In this document: piece after piece, positions 1 to 7,236 of the stretch | Layout: each line of letters begins with the position of its first letter | Position numbering within the stretch: position 1 is the first letter of the stretch | Assembly: GCF_002101775.1 (NCBI RefSeq) | Contig: NZ_LQPI01000047.1 | Span: 1-50,258, forward strand | Direction of reading: 5' to 3' | Origin: Mycolicibacter nonchromogenicus | GTDB taxonomy: Bacteria; Actinomycetota; Actinomycetes; Mycobacteriales; Mycobacteriaceae | DNA: 50,258 bases | Position numbers and translations under genes: made by a program | The notes under the pieces: model-generated | What the model saw: only the letters and a program-made list of their open reading frames with translations | Told to the model about the DNA's origin: nothing | The model's database searches: none

Positions 1-76
1 ACACGGCACAATAACCACGACCACGTGGCCTACTTTTCACCGTCGCTTCTGGCCTAGTTTTCGACCGTCGTCAACA
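1..76. mobile_element. Probable terminal end of an IS21-family insertion sequence (partial)
   Basis: Two near-identical copies of a 20-21 bp unit lie in tandem at 26-45 and 50-70, each beginning TGGCCTA and ending CCGTCG, about 24 bp apart. The outer edge reads TCAACA (71-76), so the element read inward would begin TGTTGA. Tandem terminal repeats with a TG/CA tip are typical of IS21-family (istA/istB) ends. The next bases start a SIMPL-domain reading frame in mid-protein, as expected at an insertion point. No transposase lies inside the window, so the family call rests on the end structure alone. Confidence 0.55.
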
Positions 77-551
77 CACGTGGTGGTCGGCCGAGCAATT
101 GCGCACCTGGTCGGACCGGCCGTGGAACCGGGACGGCTTACTGCTCCCCTTGGTCCACCATGCCCGCGTTGGCGTGGAGGTGAAGTTTCGCGACTTCGCT
201 GCGTTGTCGGCGTGGGTGGGGCAGAACATTGCCAACCTTGAAGGCTTCGACCTTGAGGGCGTGAAATGGGCTTTAACCGCCTCCCGCCGCGAGACGCTAT
301 TCGCTAAGGCCCAGGTCAGGGCAGTGCAGGATGCCACCAGCCGGGCGCAGCGCTACGCCGACGCACTCGCACTGGGACAGGTACGTCCCGTATCGATCGC
401 CGATGCAGGCATGCTCGAGGCCGATCGTCGCCCGACCCGGGAATCCCCCGCCGGCGCGAGCTCTTCGGGGGGTGCAGATGTGGAATTGGTACCCAATCAC
501 ATCAAGTTGTCGGCCGCGGTCGACGCGCGCTTCGTTGCCGAACGGCGGTAG
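77..551 (+). pseudogene. SIMPL-domain (DUF541) protein, 5'-truncated remnant
   Basis: The open frame from about 78 to the TAG at 549-551 encodes roughly 157 residues that look like the C-terminal three quarters of an actinobacterial SIMPL (DUF541) protein. Recognisable stretches are TWWSAEQLRTWS near the left edge, VKFRDF, an alanine/arginine helix ending in QRYADALALG, and the closing VDARFV strand. Complete family members are usually about 200-215 residues. The frame continues left through the IS-like repeats to a stop at 12-14 without any SIMPL-like sequence, and the only usual start codon is TTG at 99, inside the domain. I infer disruption by the mobile element at 1-76. A short product from TTG 99 cannot be excluded but would lack the N-terminal part of the fold. 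Family function is poorly defined (envelope or periplasmic proteins). Confidence 0.6.
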
Positions 552-569
552 CGCTGCGGCAATCGAGGG

Positions 570-737
570 GTGAACCGCCGGCGGGCCCGGACGTTCCACT
601 TCGTGCAGGCGGGGGTCCCGTCGGAATGGCGGCCCAACTACTCGGAGGCAATGATCCGCGAGTTGCCCGGGCGTCCTCAGCCGACCCGCCCGAACCGCCG
701 GTTTCACCCCGCTCTTGACCGATGTGCACCTACTTAG
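570..737 (+). CDS. Possible 55-residue small ORF or gene remnant
   Basis: A GTG-initiated frame after the SIMPL stop encodes 55 residues rich in Arg and Pro. It contains the coherent-looking segment FHFVQAGVPSEWRPNYSEAM. Third codon positions are strongly G/C for about the first 40 codons, then less so. An AGGGG run overlaps the start, so there is no well-spaced ribosome site. Its stop lies inside the iron-box-like site at 734-752. I do not recognise a family. It may be a degraded fragment of a gene lost next to the mobile element, or a chance frame in G+C-rich DNA. Confidence 0.18.
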   Translation: MNRRRARTFHFVQAGVPSEWRPNYSEAMIRELPGRPQPTRPNRRFHPALDRCAPT

Positions 738-752
738 GGTAGGTTTGCCTAC
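734..752 (+). promoter_or_regulatory. Iron-box-like (IdeR/DtxR) operator
   Basis: The 19 bases TTAGGGTAGGTTTGCCTAC match the mycobacterial IdeR consensus TTAGGTTAGGCTAACCTAA at 14 of 19 positions, including TTAGG, TAGG and CCTA. The site is about 80 bp before the GTG of the secreted protein at 834. A possible -35 TTGACC (715-720) and -10 TAGGTT (740-745) would put the operator over the promoter, which is how IdeR represses iron-uptake genes. Mismatches in the right half make this a weaker site than classical boxes. Confidence 0.45.
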
Positions 753-833
753 AGATCAAGGTTTTTATCAGATTCGCAGCGTTCTGCTCCCTTTCTCTAG
801 GGCGCAGCACAGACAAACCTCGAAGGAGTCCCC

Positions 834-1832
834 GTGGAGCTGGCGCTACATCCCGAACCGACCAAGCGCACCCGTCGCGCAACCAGGCTGACGGCAGCCG
901 GAATCGCATTGGCGGGCGCCGGCCTGGTGGCTGTTCACCCCGTAACACCGGACCTGCAAGAGGTGCGGCACCAAGCCGTGCAGCTGACCGCGGGTTTCGA
1001 TGACTTCTTCGGCTGGTCTTCGGTGTTCGAGCGGACGGCGGAGAACCTCCAGGCTCTGTTCGAGAACGCCAACGTCTTCGACGTGGTCGGCCAGGTCGCC
1101 AGTAACTGGGGCGATTACGGTCAGCTGATCATCGGGATGGAGGACGTTCCCCTGGATGCCCGCCCCGGCATGGCGCCGCGGTTCGTCACCTCGGGTTTTG
1201 CGGGCGTCGGTGAGGCGCTCGAGAAGATGATCTTCGGCGTCGAAGGTCAAGACGTGAAGTACCCGGGCCTTGAGGAGCTGCTGGAGCGCATGGGCGAGGC
1301 CCTCGCCAACGGCAACCCCTTCGAGGCGTTCAACGAACTCAACATCTGGACGCTGTACGGCATTGAGAACATCGGCAAGTCCTTAGCACCGGTGCTGTCC
1401 ATCCCCGCCCGCGAGGCGGAGAACTTCTCCAGCCTGATCAACGAATTCATCGGCCCCCTGGACGCGTGGGCCTTCATCAAGTCGCTCAGCGAGACGGCGA
1501 TGGCGCCGATGATCGGCGTCATCTACCAGCTGACCGAGACCATCACCGAGGTCCTCGGCGGCGACTTCAACGCACTGCTGAGCTTCCCGGCGGACCTGGT
1601 GAACACCGTGATCAACGGCTACATCGTCCCGGAGACGGAAGACGTGTTCGTGGGCCTGATCAACGAGGGCAGCATCTTCGACCTGCTCTTCGACGACTGG
1701 CCGGCACGCGCGGCCGAGGCACTCACGGTGGGCACCGCGGATCTGCCGGTCAACGCCGTGGAGATCCTGCCCGCCGACGCCGGTGTCGACCTGTTCGACT
1801 TCGACGCTCTGCTGGGAGTCTTCGGTCTGTAG
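834..1832 (+). CDS. Secreted mycobacterial protein, possibly GjpA-type outer-membrane porin family
   Basis: 332 residues from GTG 834, chosen because GAAGGAG (822-828) lies 5 bp upstream. A basic N-terminus (PTKRTRRATR, about 9-18) precedes a hydrophobic Ala/Gly/Val segment (about 19-34), giving a Sec-type signal without a sharp cleavage motif. The mature part is acidic, poor in Cys, and built of amphipathic hydrophobic stretches. The N-terminal pattern 'AAGIALAGAGLVAV.P..PDLQ..AVQLT' resembles proteins labelled outer-membrane porin GjpA in mycobacterial genomes; that is a memory-based resemblance, not proof of pore formation. The gene stands alone between an iron-box-like site and a strong terminator, so it is probably a single transcript. 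The alternative is one of the many lineage-specific secreted proteins of unknown function. Confidence 0.7.
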   Translation: MELALHPEPTKRTRRATRLTAAGIALAGAGLVAVHPVTPDLQEVRHQAVQLTAGFDDFFGWSSVFERTAENLQALFENANVFDVVGQVASNWGDYGQLIIGMEDVPLDARPGMAPRFVTSGFAGVGEALEKMIFGVEGQDVKYPGLEELLERMGEALANGNPFEAFNELNIWTLYGIENIGKSLAPVLSIPAREAENFSSLINEFIGPLDAWAFIKSLSETAMAPMIGVIYQLTETITEVLGGDFNALLSFPADLVNTVINGYIVPETEDVFVGLINEGSIFDLLFDDWPARAAEALTVGTADLPVNAVEILPADAGVDLFDFDALLGVFGL

Positions 1833-1856
1833 GCTTCGCGCCCTGTAGAACGCAGT

Positions 1857-1903
1857 CAGCGGCTGGGACGGAACACCCGTAAGGGCTTCTGTCCCAGCCG
1901 CTG
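1857..1903 (+). terminator. Strong hairpin terminator
   Basis: CAGCGGCTGGGAC (1857-1869) pairs perfectly over 13 bp with GTCCCAGCCGCTG (1891-1903) around a 21-base loop. TCACTTTTC follows. It begins 24 bp after the stop of the secreted-protein gene and lies between that gene and the convergent DUF3618 gene, so it probably ends both transcripts. Confidence 0.75.
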
Positions 1904-1941
1904 TCACTTTTCGGCCGAGGCCGCAGTGCGCTAGAGCAACC

Positions 1942-2169
1942 TCAGCGGTTGCGGATCCGGCGAATCGTCAGAATGACAATCAATCCGCCGACGCCGGCCA
2001 GCGACGCGATCACCGCGGGCCGGGTGACAATTTCGACCGCCCGAGCCTTGGCGCGGTCGGCCAACCGACGGGGGTTGGCCCGGTCGGCGAGAATATCGAC
2101 CGTCGACGCCAGCTGCTCACGAGCCTGATCGATGTCCTTCTTGATCGCGTCGGGATCGCGTTCCGCCAC
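1942..2169 (-). CDS. DUF3618 small membrane protein (Rv2520c-like)
   Basis: 75 residues. GTG at 2169 is chosen because GGGAGG sits 6 bp upstream; a longer frame to 2235 lacks a ribosome site. The N-terminal half is charged and helical (ERDPDAIKKDIDQAREQLAS), then ADRANPRRLADRAKARAVE, followed by one membrane segment (about 47-70) and a basic tail RRIRNR. This is the layout of DUF3618 proteins, often compared with the YqjD/ElaB type that attach to membranes with a cytoplasmic helical arm. Biochemical function is unknown. Mtb has the same gene next to bcp, supporting the call. It is divergent from bcp, with 93 bp between the two start codons. Confidence 0.85.
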   Translation of the reverse strand: MAERDPDAIKKDIDQAREQLASTVDILADRANPRRLADRAKARAVEIVTRPAVIASLAGVGGLIVILTIRRIRNR

Positions 2170-2262
2170 TGTCGTCCTCCCTATCCGATGCTGCCGCTGT
2201 CGCACTACCCTAGAGCAGGCCGGGGTCGGCCTCACGCTCCGGCGACCAGAAAGGGGCAGTTG

Positions 2263-2736
2263 TTGACCGACACCGCACGCTTGGCACCCGGCGATGAAGC
2301 GCCCGCGTTCAGCCTTCCCGACGCCGACGGTAACACCGTGTCACTGGCCGACTACCGGGGACGACGGGCCGTCGTCTACTTCTACCCGGCCGCCTCAACA
2401 CCCGGTTGCACCAAGCAGGCCTGCGACTTCCGGGACAATCTGCGCGACTTCAACGACGCGGGCCTCGACGTCGTCGGCATCTCCCCCGACAAGCCCGCCA
2501 AACTGGCCAAGTTCCGCGACGCCGAGGGATTGACCTTCCCGCTGCTGTCCGACCCCGACAAGACGGTGTTGGCGGCTTGGGGTGCCTACGGCGAGAAGAA
2601 GATGTACGGCAAGACGGTGCAGGGCGTCATTCGCTCGACGTTCGTCGTCGACGAGCAGGGCAAGATCGCCGAGGCCCAGTACAACGTCCGGGCTACCGGG
2701 CATGTCGCGAAGCTGCGGCGCGACCTGTCAATCTGA
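2263..2736 (+). CDS. bcp: Thiol peroxidase Bcp (AhpC/TSA-type peroxiredoxin)
   Basis: 157 residues, the same length as I recall for Mtb Bcp. TTG 2263 is preferred over the adjacent TTG 2260 because AAGGGG (2251-2256) is then 6 bp away. The thioredoxin-fold motif STPGCTKQACDF carries peroxidatic Cys49 and the five-residues-later Cys54 that acts as resolving cysteine in this class. DKTVLAAWGAYGEKKMYGK and the C-terminal VVDEQGKI strand are also conserved. The enzyme reduces hydrogen peroxide and organic hydroperoxides in the cytoplasm using thioredoxin-type donors. The VOC-family gene follows after 35 bp on the same strand and is probably cotranscribed. Confidence 0.95.
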   Translation: MTDTARLAPGDEAPAFSLPDADGNTVSLADYRGRRAVVYFYPAASTPGCTKQACDFRDNLRDFNDAGLDVVGISPDKPAKLAKFRDAEGLTFPLLSDPDKTVLAAWGAYGEKKMYGKTVQGVIRSTFVVDEQGKIAEAQYNVRATGHVAKLRRDLSI

Positions 2737-2771
2737 CCCAGACCTCGCTGTCCGACCGGAAAGGAGCAGAC

Positions 2772-3245
2772 ATGCCAGCCATCCGGACTAGCTTGTGGTT
2801 CGACACTCAGGCGCTGGAAGCCGCCGAGTTCTACGTATCGGTCTTTTCCAATTCGAAGGTCACCGACATCTCTTACTGGGGTGCGGAGAATCCCGAGCGC
2901 GACGGCAGCCCGCTCGAGGTGTTGTTCGAGCTCGACGGGCGCCAGTTCTCCGCGATCAACGGCGGACCGAACGTCACGTTCGACCAGGCCATCTCGCTCC
3001 AGGTCTACTGCGCCGATCAGGCCGAGATCGACCACTACTGGGACGCGTTGAGCGCCGGCGGCGAGGAAGTCCAGTGCGGCTGGCTCACCGACCGCTACGG
3101 ACTGTCCTGGCAGATCGTTCCGCAACGGTTGGCCGAGTTGATGACCGATCCAGATCCCGAGCGCGTGTTACGGACTAAACAGGCCATGTTCACGATGGTC
3201 AAACTCGACATCGCCGCGCTGGAGGCCGCAGCCGATGGGCGCTGA
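2772..3245 (+). CDS. VOC-superfamily protein (PhnB-like)
   Basis: 157 residues from ATG 2772, with AAGGAG upstream (2761-2766). The start MPAIRTSLWFDTQALEAAEFYVSVF, then VLFELDGRQFSAINGGP, and the C-terminal CGWLTDRYGLSWQIVP are the pattern of the PhnB-like branch of the vicinal oxygen chelate fold, sometimes mislabelled 3-demethylubiquinone methyltransferase. The family includes metal-dependent lyases, dioxygenases and resistance proteins; this branch usually lacks a known substrate. Its place directly after bcp hints at a stress role, but that is inference. This gene is absent between bcp and the peptidase in the Mtb order I remember. Confidence 0.85.
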   Translation: MPAIRTSLWFDTQALEAAEFYVSVFSNSKVTDISYWGAENPERDGSPLEVLFELDGRQFSAINGGPNVTFDQAISLQVYCADQAEIDHYWDALSAGGEEVQCGWLTDRYGLSWQIVPQRLAELMTDPDPERVLRTKQAMFTMVKLDIAALEAAADGR

Positions 3246-3271
3246 CCACAGCTCACAACCAAAGCTTGTGG
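3246..3271 (+). terminator. Hairpin after the VOC gene
   Basis: CCACAGCT (3246-3253) pairs with AGCTTGTGG (3263-3271) apart from one bulged base, directly after the stop codon. There is no U-run, which is common for mycobacterial terminators. Confidence 0.4.
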
Positions 3272-3388
3272 CCTGACAAGAACAACCCCACTAGTCAAGG
3301 ACTGTCGGCGGGCGCAGCATTGTGGCAGGCGGTCGGGATTCCGATCGAACGACCAACGAGACGCGATACTCCGTCGAAAGGCAGCGAG

Positions 3389-4426
3389 ATGGCTGGTTAC
3401 AGCTGGGCAGTGATCGGAGCAGGACCCGCAGGTATCGCCGCGGTGGGGCGACTGCTCGACCACGGCGTCGCCGAGAACGAGATCGTCTGGATCGATCCCG
3501 ACTTCGCCGCCGGCGACCTCGGCACCAAATGGCGCGCGGTCCCGGGCAACACCCACGTGTCGCTGTTCCTCGACTATTTGAACGGTTCACCGTCTTTTCG
3601 CTTCTCCGAAGCGCCGCACTTTGAGTTGACTGACGTCGACCCCGGTCAGACCTGTCCGCTCGGCCTCGTCGCCGATCCGCTGGTGTGGGTCTCCCAGCAC
3701 CTGGCCCAACGGGTCACGGCCATTCGTGCGGTCGCGACAGAACTCACCCTGCGCAACCGCCGCTGGTTGGTGAGCACCCGAGACACCGAGATCGACGCGA
3801 AGAACGTGATTCTGGCCGTCGGTTCGGTCCCCAAGACTCTTCAGCATCCTCACCTGGAGGAGATCCCCATCGAGGTGGCTCTGAACCCGGACAAGCTCGC
3901 ACAGCTGGCATTGGATGACGCCACCGTGGCCGTCTTCGGCTCATCTCACTCATCCATGGTGGCACTGCCCAACCTGCTGAGCACCCGCGTCCGCAAAGTC
4001 GTCAACTTCTACCGGAGCCCCACCAAGTACGCTGTCTACCTGGGTGATCAGATTCTGTTCGACGACACTGGCCTGAAGGGCAATGCGGCCACCTGGGCCC
4101 GCGAGAACATCGACGGGACCTACCCGGAGCGTCTGGAACGGTGCCGGGTCGGTGACAAGGAGTTCGCCGAGCAGCTCCAAGCCTGTAGCCACGCGGTCTA
4201 CACCGTCGGGTTCACTCGCCGGCAGCTCCCCGCGACCCCGCAGTGGGGGGAGCTGGAATACGACCCGGTGAACGGGATCCTTGCTCCAGGACTGTTCGGG
4301 GTGGGGATTGCGTTCCCCGAGTACGGGATCGACTCCTTCGGGTCGGGGCAGTACCGGATCGGTCTGATCAAGTTCATGCAGCGGCTCAACAGCGCACTGC
4401 CCCTGTGGCTGCAGTACGGCACCTAG
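3389..4426 (+). CDS. FAD/NAD(P)-dependent oxidoreductase of unknown substrate
   Basis: 345 residues from ATG 3389, with GAAAGG (3376-3381) 7 bp upstream; a longer frame to 3266 has no ribosome site. The N-terminal Rossmann motif is complete (GAGPAG, 10-15, with acidic WIDPD at 34-38). The second nucleotide-binding region VAVFGSSHSSM (180-190) is irregular. NVILAVGSVP (139-148) matches the ATG-type motif of pyridine-nucleotide disulfide-type flavoproteins. There is no CxxC redox pair, so it is not a thioredoxin-reductase-type enzyme. The unusual block WRAVPGNTHVSLFLDYLNGSP (about 48-68) is reminiscent of flavin monooxygenase relatives. A LysR regulator lies convergently 2 bp downstream. The substrate cannot be read from sequence. 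Confidence 0.75.
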   Translation: MAGYSWAVIGAGPAGIAAVGRLLDHGVAENEIVWIDPDFAAGDLGTKWRAVPGNTHVSLFLDYLNGSPSFRFSEAPHFELTDVDPGQTCPLGLVADPLVWVSQHLAQRVTAIRAVATELTLRNRRWLVSTRDTEIDAKNVILAVGSVPKTLQHPHLEEIPIEVALNPDKLAQLALDDATVAVFGSSHSSMVALPNLLSTRVRKVVNFYRSPTKYAVYLGDQILFDDTGLKGNAATWARENIDGTYPERLERCRVGDKEFAEQLQACSHAVYTVGFTRRQLPATPQWGELEYDPVNGILAPGLFGVGIAFPEYGIDSFGSGQYRIGLIKFMQRLNSALPLWLQYGT

Positions 4427-4428
4427 CG

Positions 4429-5373
4429 TCAGCGCGACGGGCCGGCGCCGCCGATGTGGTTCAACAGGTCTCGGACCGCACCGGCCGGCGGCGTGCGCCC
4501 GCCCGTCCAGATCGCCCTGAGATCGCGGTGCAGGTCCAATTCCGGCACGTCGACGCTGCGAAGCCGACCGACCGCAAGGTCGTCGGCGACCGCCAACCTG
4601 CTCATCACCGCCGGCCCGGCCCCGGCCAGTACCGCACCGCGCACGGCGACCGATGAAGACAGTTCCAGTGCCGGACGCGCCTGTTCGACATCCTGACCCA
4701 GGACAGCCCGCAACGCCGACGTCAACGAGTCACGGGTTCCCGAGCCCTGTTCCCGCACAACCAGCGGGGTCTGGCTGAGTTCCGCGGCGGTCACGCCTTT
4801 GGAGCGACGCACCCATTTGTGGTCCGGTGGCACGATCACCACGAGGTCGTCGTGCGCGACGACACGGCTTCGAATGCCGGTCAGCGCCCCCGGGCTCTCG
4901 ATGAAGCCCAGGTCCGCCGATCCGCCTCGCACAGCGGCAATGACCTGCTCGCTGTTGGTGGCGGTCAGAATGACCTCCGGCGCCTCGCGGCCGGTTCGCG
5001 TCGCGGCCGTCTGCAACGAAACGATCCAGCGGGGCATCAGCTGTTCGGCGATGGTCAGACTCGCGACCACCTTCATCTTCTTGAGGCTGGCGGTTCGCAA
5101 TGAGGCCAGCCCGGCGTCGACGTGACCGGCCACCTCCAGCAGCTGATCTGCCCACTCAGTCACGACCGCCCCCGCAGGCGTCAACTGCGAACCACGCGCG
5201 CTGCGGATCACAAGTCGCACACCGGTTTGGGCCTCCATCGCCGACAGACGTGCCGAGACCGCCTGCTGTGTCAGTCCCAGTTCCCGCCCGGCAGCACCGA
5301 GGCTGCCGGTTCTGGCTATCGCCACCAACATCTCGAATGCCGGCAGATCGGGCATGCGGGGGCTGAGCGCCAT
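4429..5373 (-). CDS. LysR-family transcriptional regulator (Rv0377-like)
   Basis: 314 residues from ATG 5373. The N-terminal winged helix-turn-helix (about 9-66) includes FEMLVAIARTGSLGAAGREL, LTQQAVSARLSAME and GVRLVIRSARG, the classical LysR pattern. A type 2 periplasmic-binding-like effector domain follows (about 90-300). It closely resembles Mtb Rv0377 as I recall it, including LTATNSEQ and the PPDHKW segment. The product should be a DNA-binding tetramer responding to a small ligand. It is on the same strand as the M20 peptidase, 40 bp downstream of it, and convergent with the flavoprotein. LysR targets are often adjacent divergent genes; here none is divergent, so the target is unclear. 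Confidence 0.9.
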   Translation of the reverse strand: MALSPRMPDLPAFEMLVAIARTGSLGAAGRELGLTQQAVSARLSAMEAQTGVRLVIRSARGSQLTPAGAVVTEWADQLLEVAGHVDAGLASLRTASLKKMKVVASLTIAEQLMPRWIVSLQTAATRTGREAPEVILTATNSEQVIAAVRGGSADLGFIESPGALTGIRSRVVAHDDLVVIVPPDHKWVRRSKGVTAAELSQTPLVVREQGSGTRDSLTSALRAVLGQDVEQARPALELSSSVAVRGAVLAGAGPAVMSRLAVADDLAVGRLRSVDVPELDLHRDLRAIWTGGRTPPAGAVRDLLNHIGGAGPSR

Positions 5374-5413
5374 GCCCCCATGCAATCACAAGTGCCCGTT
5401 GTGGGCCGGTCGA

Positions 5414-6820
5414 TCACGGATCGGGCTGATCGCCCAGTTTCTCCAGGAGCAGCGCTTCGGCGGTTGCGGCGCGTTCGAGCACCCCCAGGTGCAGGCTCTC
5501 GTTGATGCTGTGCGCCTGGGTGCCGGGATCCTCCACGCCGGTGACCAAGATGGTCGCCTGCGGGTAGGCGGCGGCGAACTCGGCGATGAACGGGATGGAT
5601 CCCCCCATCCCCATGTCGATGGGCTCGACGCCCCAGGCCTGAACGAAGGCGGCTCGGGCGGCGTCGTAGACCGGGCCGGTGGCGTCGATGGCGTAGGGCT
5701 GCCCGACGTCGCCCGGCGTGACGGTCACGTGCGCTCCCCAGGGCGCATGCTGCTGCAGGTGGGTGGCGAGCGCCTCCAGGTGGGCGGCGGCGTCACCGCC
5801 GGGGGCCACCCGCATGCTGACCTTGGCGCGCGCCCGCGGAATCAGCGTGTTCGACGATGCCGCAATACTTGTGGTGTCGATTCCGATGACCGTGATCGCC
5901 GGTTTGGCCCACATCCGCTGTGGCACCGAACCGGAGCCGATCTCGGCCACCCCGTCCAGCAGCCCGGTGTCGGCGCGTACCCGTTCGGGCGGGTAATCGA
6001 CCGGGGCCGCGGTGCCTTCGTGAAGGCCGGCGACCGCGACGTTGCCCTCGTCATCGTGCAGGCTGGCCAGCAGCCGCACCAGGACGGTCAGTGCGTCGGG
6101 CACCACCCCGCCCCACAACCCCGAGTGCAGACCGTGGTCCAGCGTCGCGACTTCCACCACGCAGTCGGCCAGCCCCCGCAGCGACACCGTCAGTGAGGGG
6201 ATGTCGGTGCTCCAGTTGTCGGAGTCGGCGATCACGATCACGTCAGCGCTCAGCGCTTCGCGGTGCGCGGCAAGCAGTGCGCCCAGCGACGGCGACCCGG
6301 ATTCCTCCTCGCCTTCGACGAAGACCGTCACACCGACCGGCGGACGGCCACCGTGAGCCCGGAATGCTGCCAGATGTGTTGCGATGCCAGCTTTGTCGTC
6401 GGCGGTGCCGCGACCGTAGAGACGCCCGTCGCGCTCGGTGGGCTCAAACGGCGGTGAATCCCACTGGCCCACGTCGCCTTCGGGCTGAACGTCGTGGTGG
6501 GCATACAGCAGCACGGTCGGAGCACCCGGCGGTGGCGGATAGTGCGCGATGACTGCCGGGGCACCGCCCTCGGCGACGATCTGCACCTGCGGGAATCCGG
6601 CCTGGCTCAGCAGGTCTGCAACCCGCTGGGCGCTGCGGTGCACTTCGCCGCGTCGTGCCGGGTCGGCCCATACCGACTCGATGCGCACCAGGTCCTCGAG
6701 GTCAGCCCGCACCGAGGGCAGGATGTCGCGGACTCGCTGGATCACTTCCCCGTCGCGAGCAGACGCGAGGGCCCCCTCTGACGCGCCATTTTGGGGGCTT
6801 TGGTGTCTGCTCGGCGTCAA
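5414..6820 (-). CDS. M20-family metallopeptidase / dipeptidase (Rv2522c-like)
   Basis: 468 residues from TTG 6820, which overlaps the acpS stop as TTGA and has GGAG 5 bp upstream; GTG 6745 is an alternative giving 443 residues. Metal ligands of the M20 fold are visible: YAHHDVQPEG (His109, Asp111 region), GRGTADDKAG (Asp141 area), and VEGEEESGS (Glu171/Glu172, catalytic base and ligand). The lid domain lies between about 205 and 330. DHGLHSGLWGGVVPDAL is typical of the carnosinase-like subgroup. It should hydrolyse a dipeptide or related amide in the cytoplasm, substrate unknown. Position after fas and acpS matches Mtb and suggests cotranscription, though no link to lipid synthesis is evident. 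Confidence 0.9.
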   Translation of the reverse strand: MTPSRHQSPQNGASEGALASARDGEVIQRVRDILPSVRADLEDLVRIESVWADPARRGEVHRSAQRVADLLSQAGFPQVQIVAEGGAPAVIAHYPPPPGAPTVLLYAHHDVQPEGDVGQWDSPPFEPTERDGRLYGRGTADDKAGIATHLAAFRAHGGRPPVGVTVFVEGEEESGSPSLGALLAAHREALSADVIVIADSDNWSTDIPSLTVSLRGLADCVVEVATLDHGLHSGLWGGVVPDALTVLVRLLASLHDDEGNVAVAGLHEGTAAPVDYPPERVRADTGLLDGVAEIGSGSVPQRMWAKPAITVIGIDTTSIAASSNTLIPRARAKVSMRVAPGGDAAAHLEALATHLQQHAPWGAHVTVTPGDVGQPYAIDATGPVYDAARAAFVQAWGVEPIDMGMGGSIPFIAEFAAAYPQATILVTGVEDPGTQAHSINESLHLGVLERAATAEALLLEKLGDQPDP

Positions 6821-7209
6821 GTGATCTCCAGGATGGCGACGGCTGCGGCGGTGTCGGCCTCATGGGTCAGCGACACGTGGATCGTCACCTCGGCCAGATG
6901 CTGCGCAATCTCACCGGAAAGCCGCACCTTGGGGCGCCCCCACATGTCGGTGACCACCTCGATGTCGCGGTGAATCGCTTCCGGCAACACCGGTTTCTGC
7001 GCGAACCGCGACCCCGACCACGCCTTGATCACCGCCTCCTTGGCCGCCCAGCGGGCGGCCAGGTGCCGCGCCGCCGACGAACTCTTGTCGGAGGCGTCGC
7101 GACGCTCCCCGGGGGTGAACGTCTCGGCGAATACCGTCCCGGGTTGGTCGACCTGCTCGGCGAAGTCGGGAATCGACACCAGGTCGATCCCGACACCCAC
7201 GATGCTCAC
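6817..7209 (-). CDS. acpS: Holo-[acyl-carrier-protein] synthase AcpS
   Basis: 130 residues, matching the Mtb length. GVGIDLVSI places the Mg-binding Asp9, and WAAKEAVIKAW places Glu58, the two conserved acidic residues of the AcpS superfamily. It transfers 4'-phosphopantetheine from CoA to the ACP serine of FAS-I and other carriers. GTG 7209 lies 27 bp after the fas stop codon on the same strand, as in Mtb, so synthase and activating enzyme are probably made from one message. The stop overlaps the start of the next gene by 4 bp. Confidence 0.97.
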   Translation of the reverse strand: MSIVGVGIDLVSIPDFAEQVDQPGTVFAETFTPGERRDASDKSSSAARHLAARWAAKEAVIKAWSGSRFAQKPVLPEAIHRDIEVVTDMWGRPKVRLSGEIAQHLAEVTIHVSLTHEADTAAAVAILEIT

Positions 7210-7236
7210 GCGTCCAAACCTACAGACCGCAGGCGC

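Noticed and set aside
2406..3245. A single 279-residue frame covering part of bcp and the VOC gene
   Set aside because: The first part is out of frame with bcp; the VOC protein has its own start and AAGGAG at 2761, so there is no fusion.
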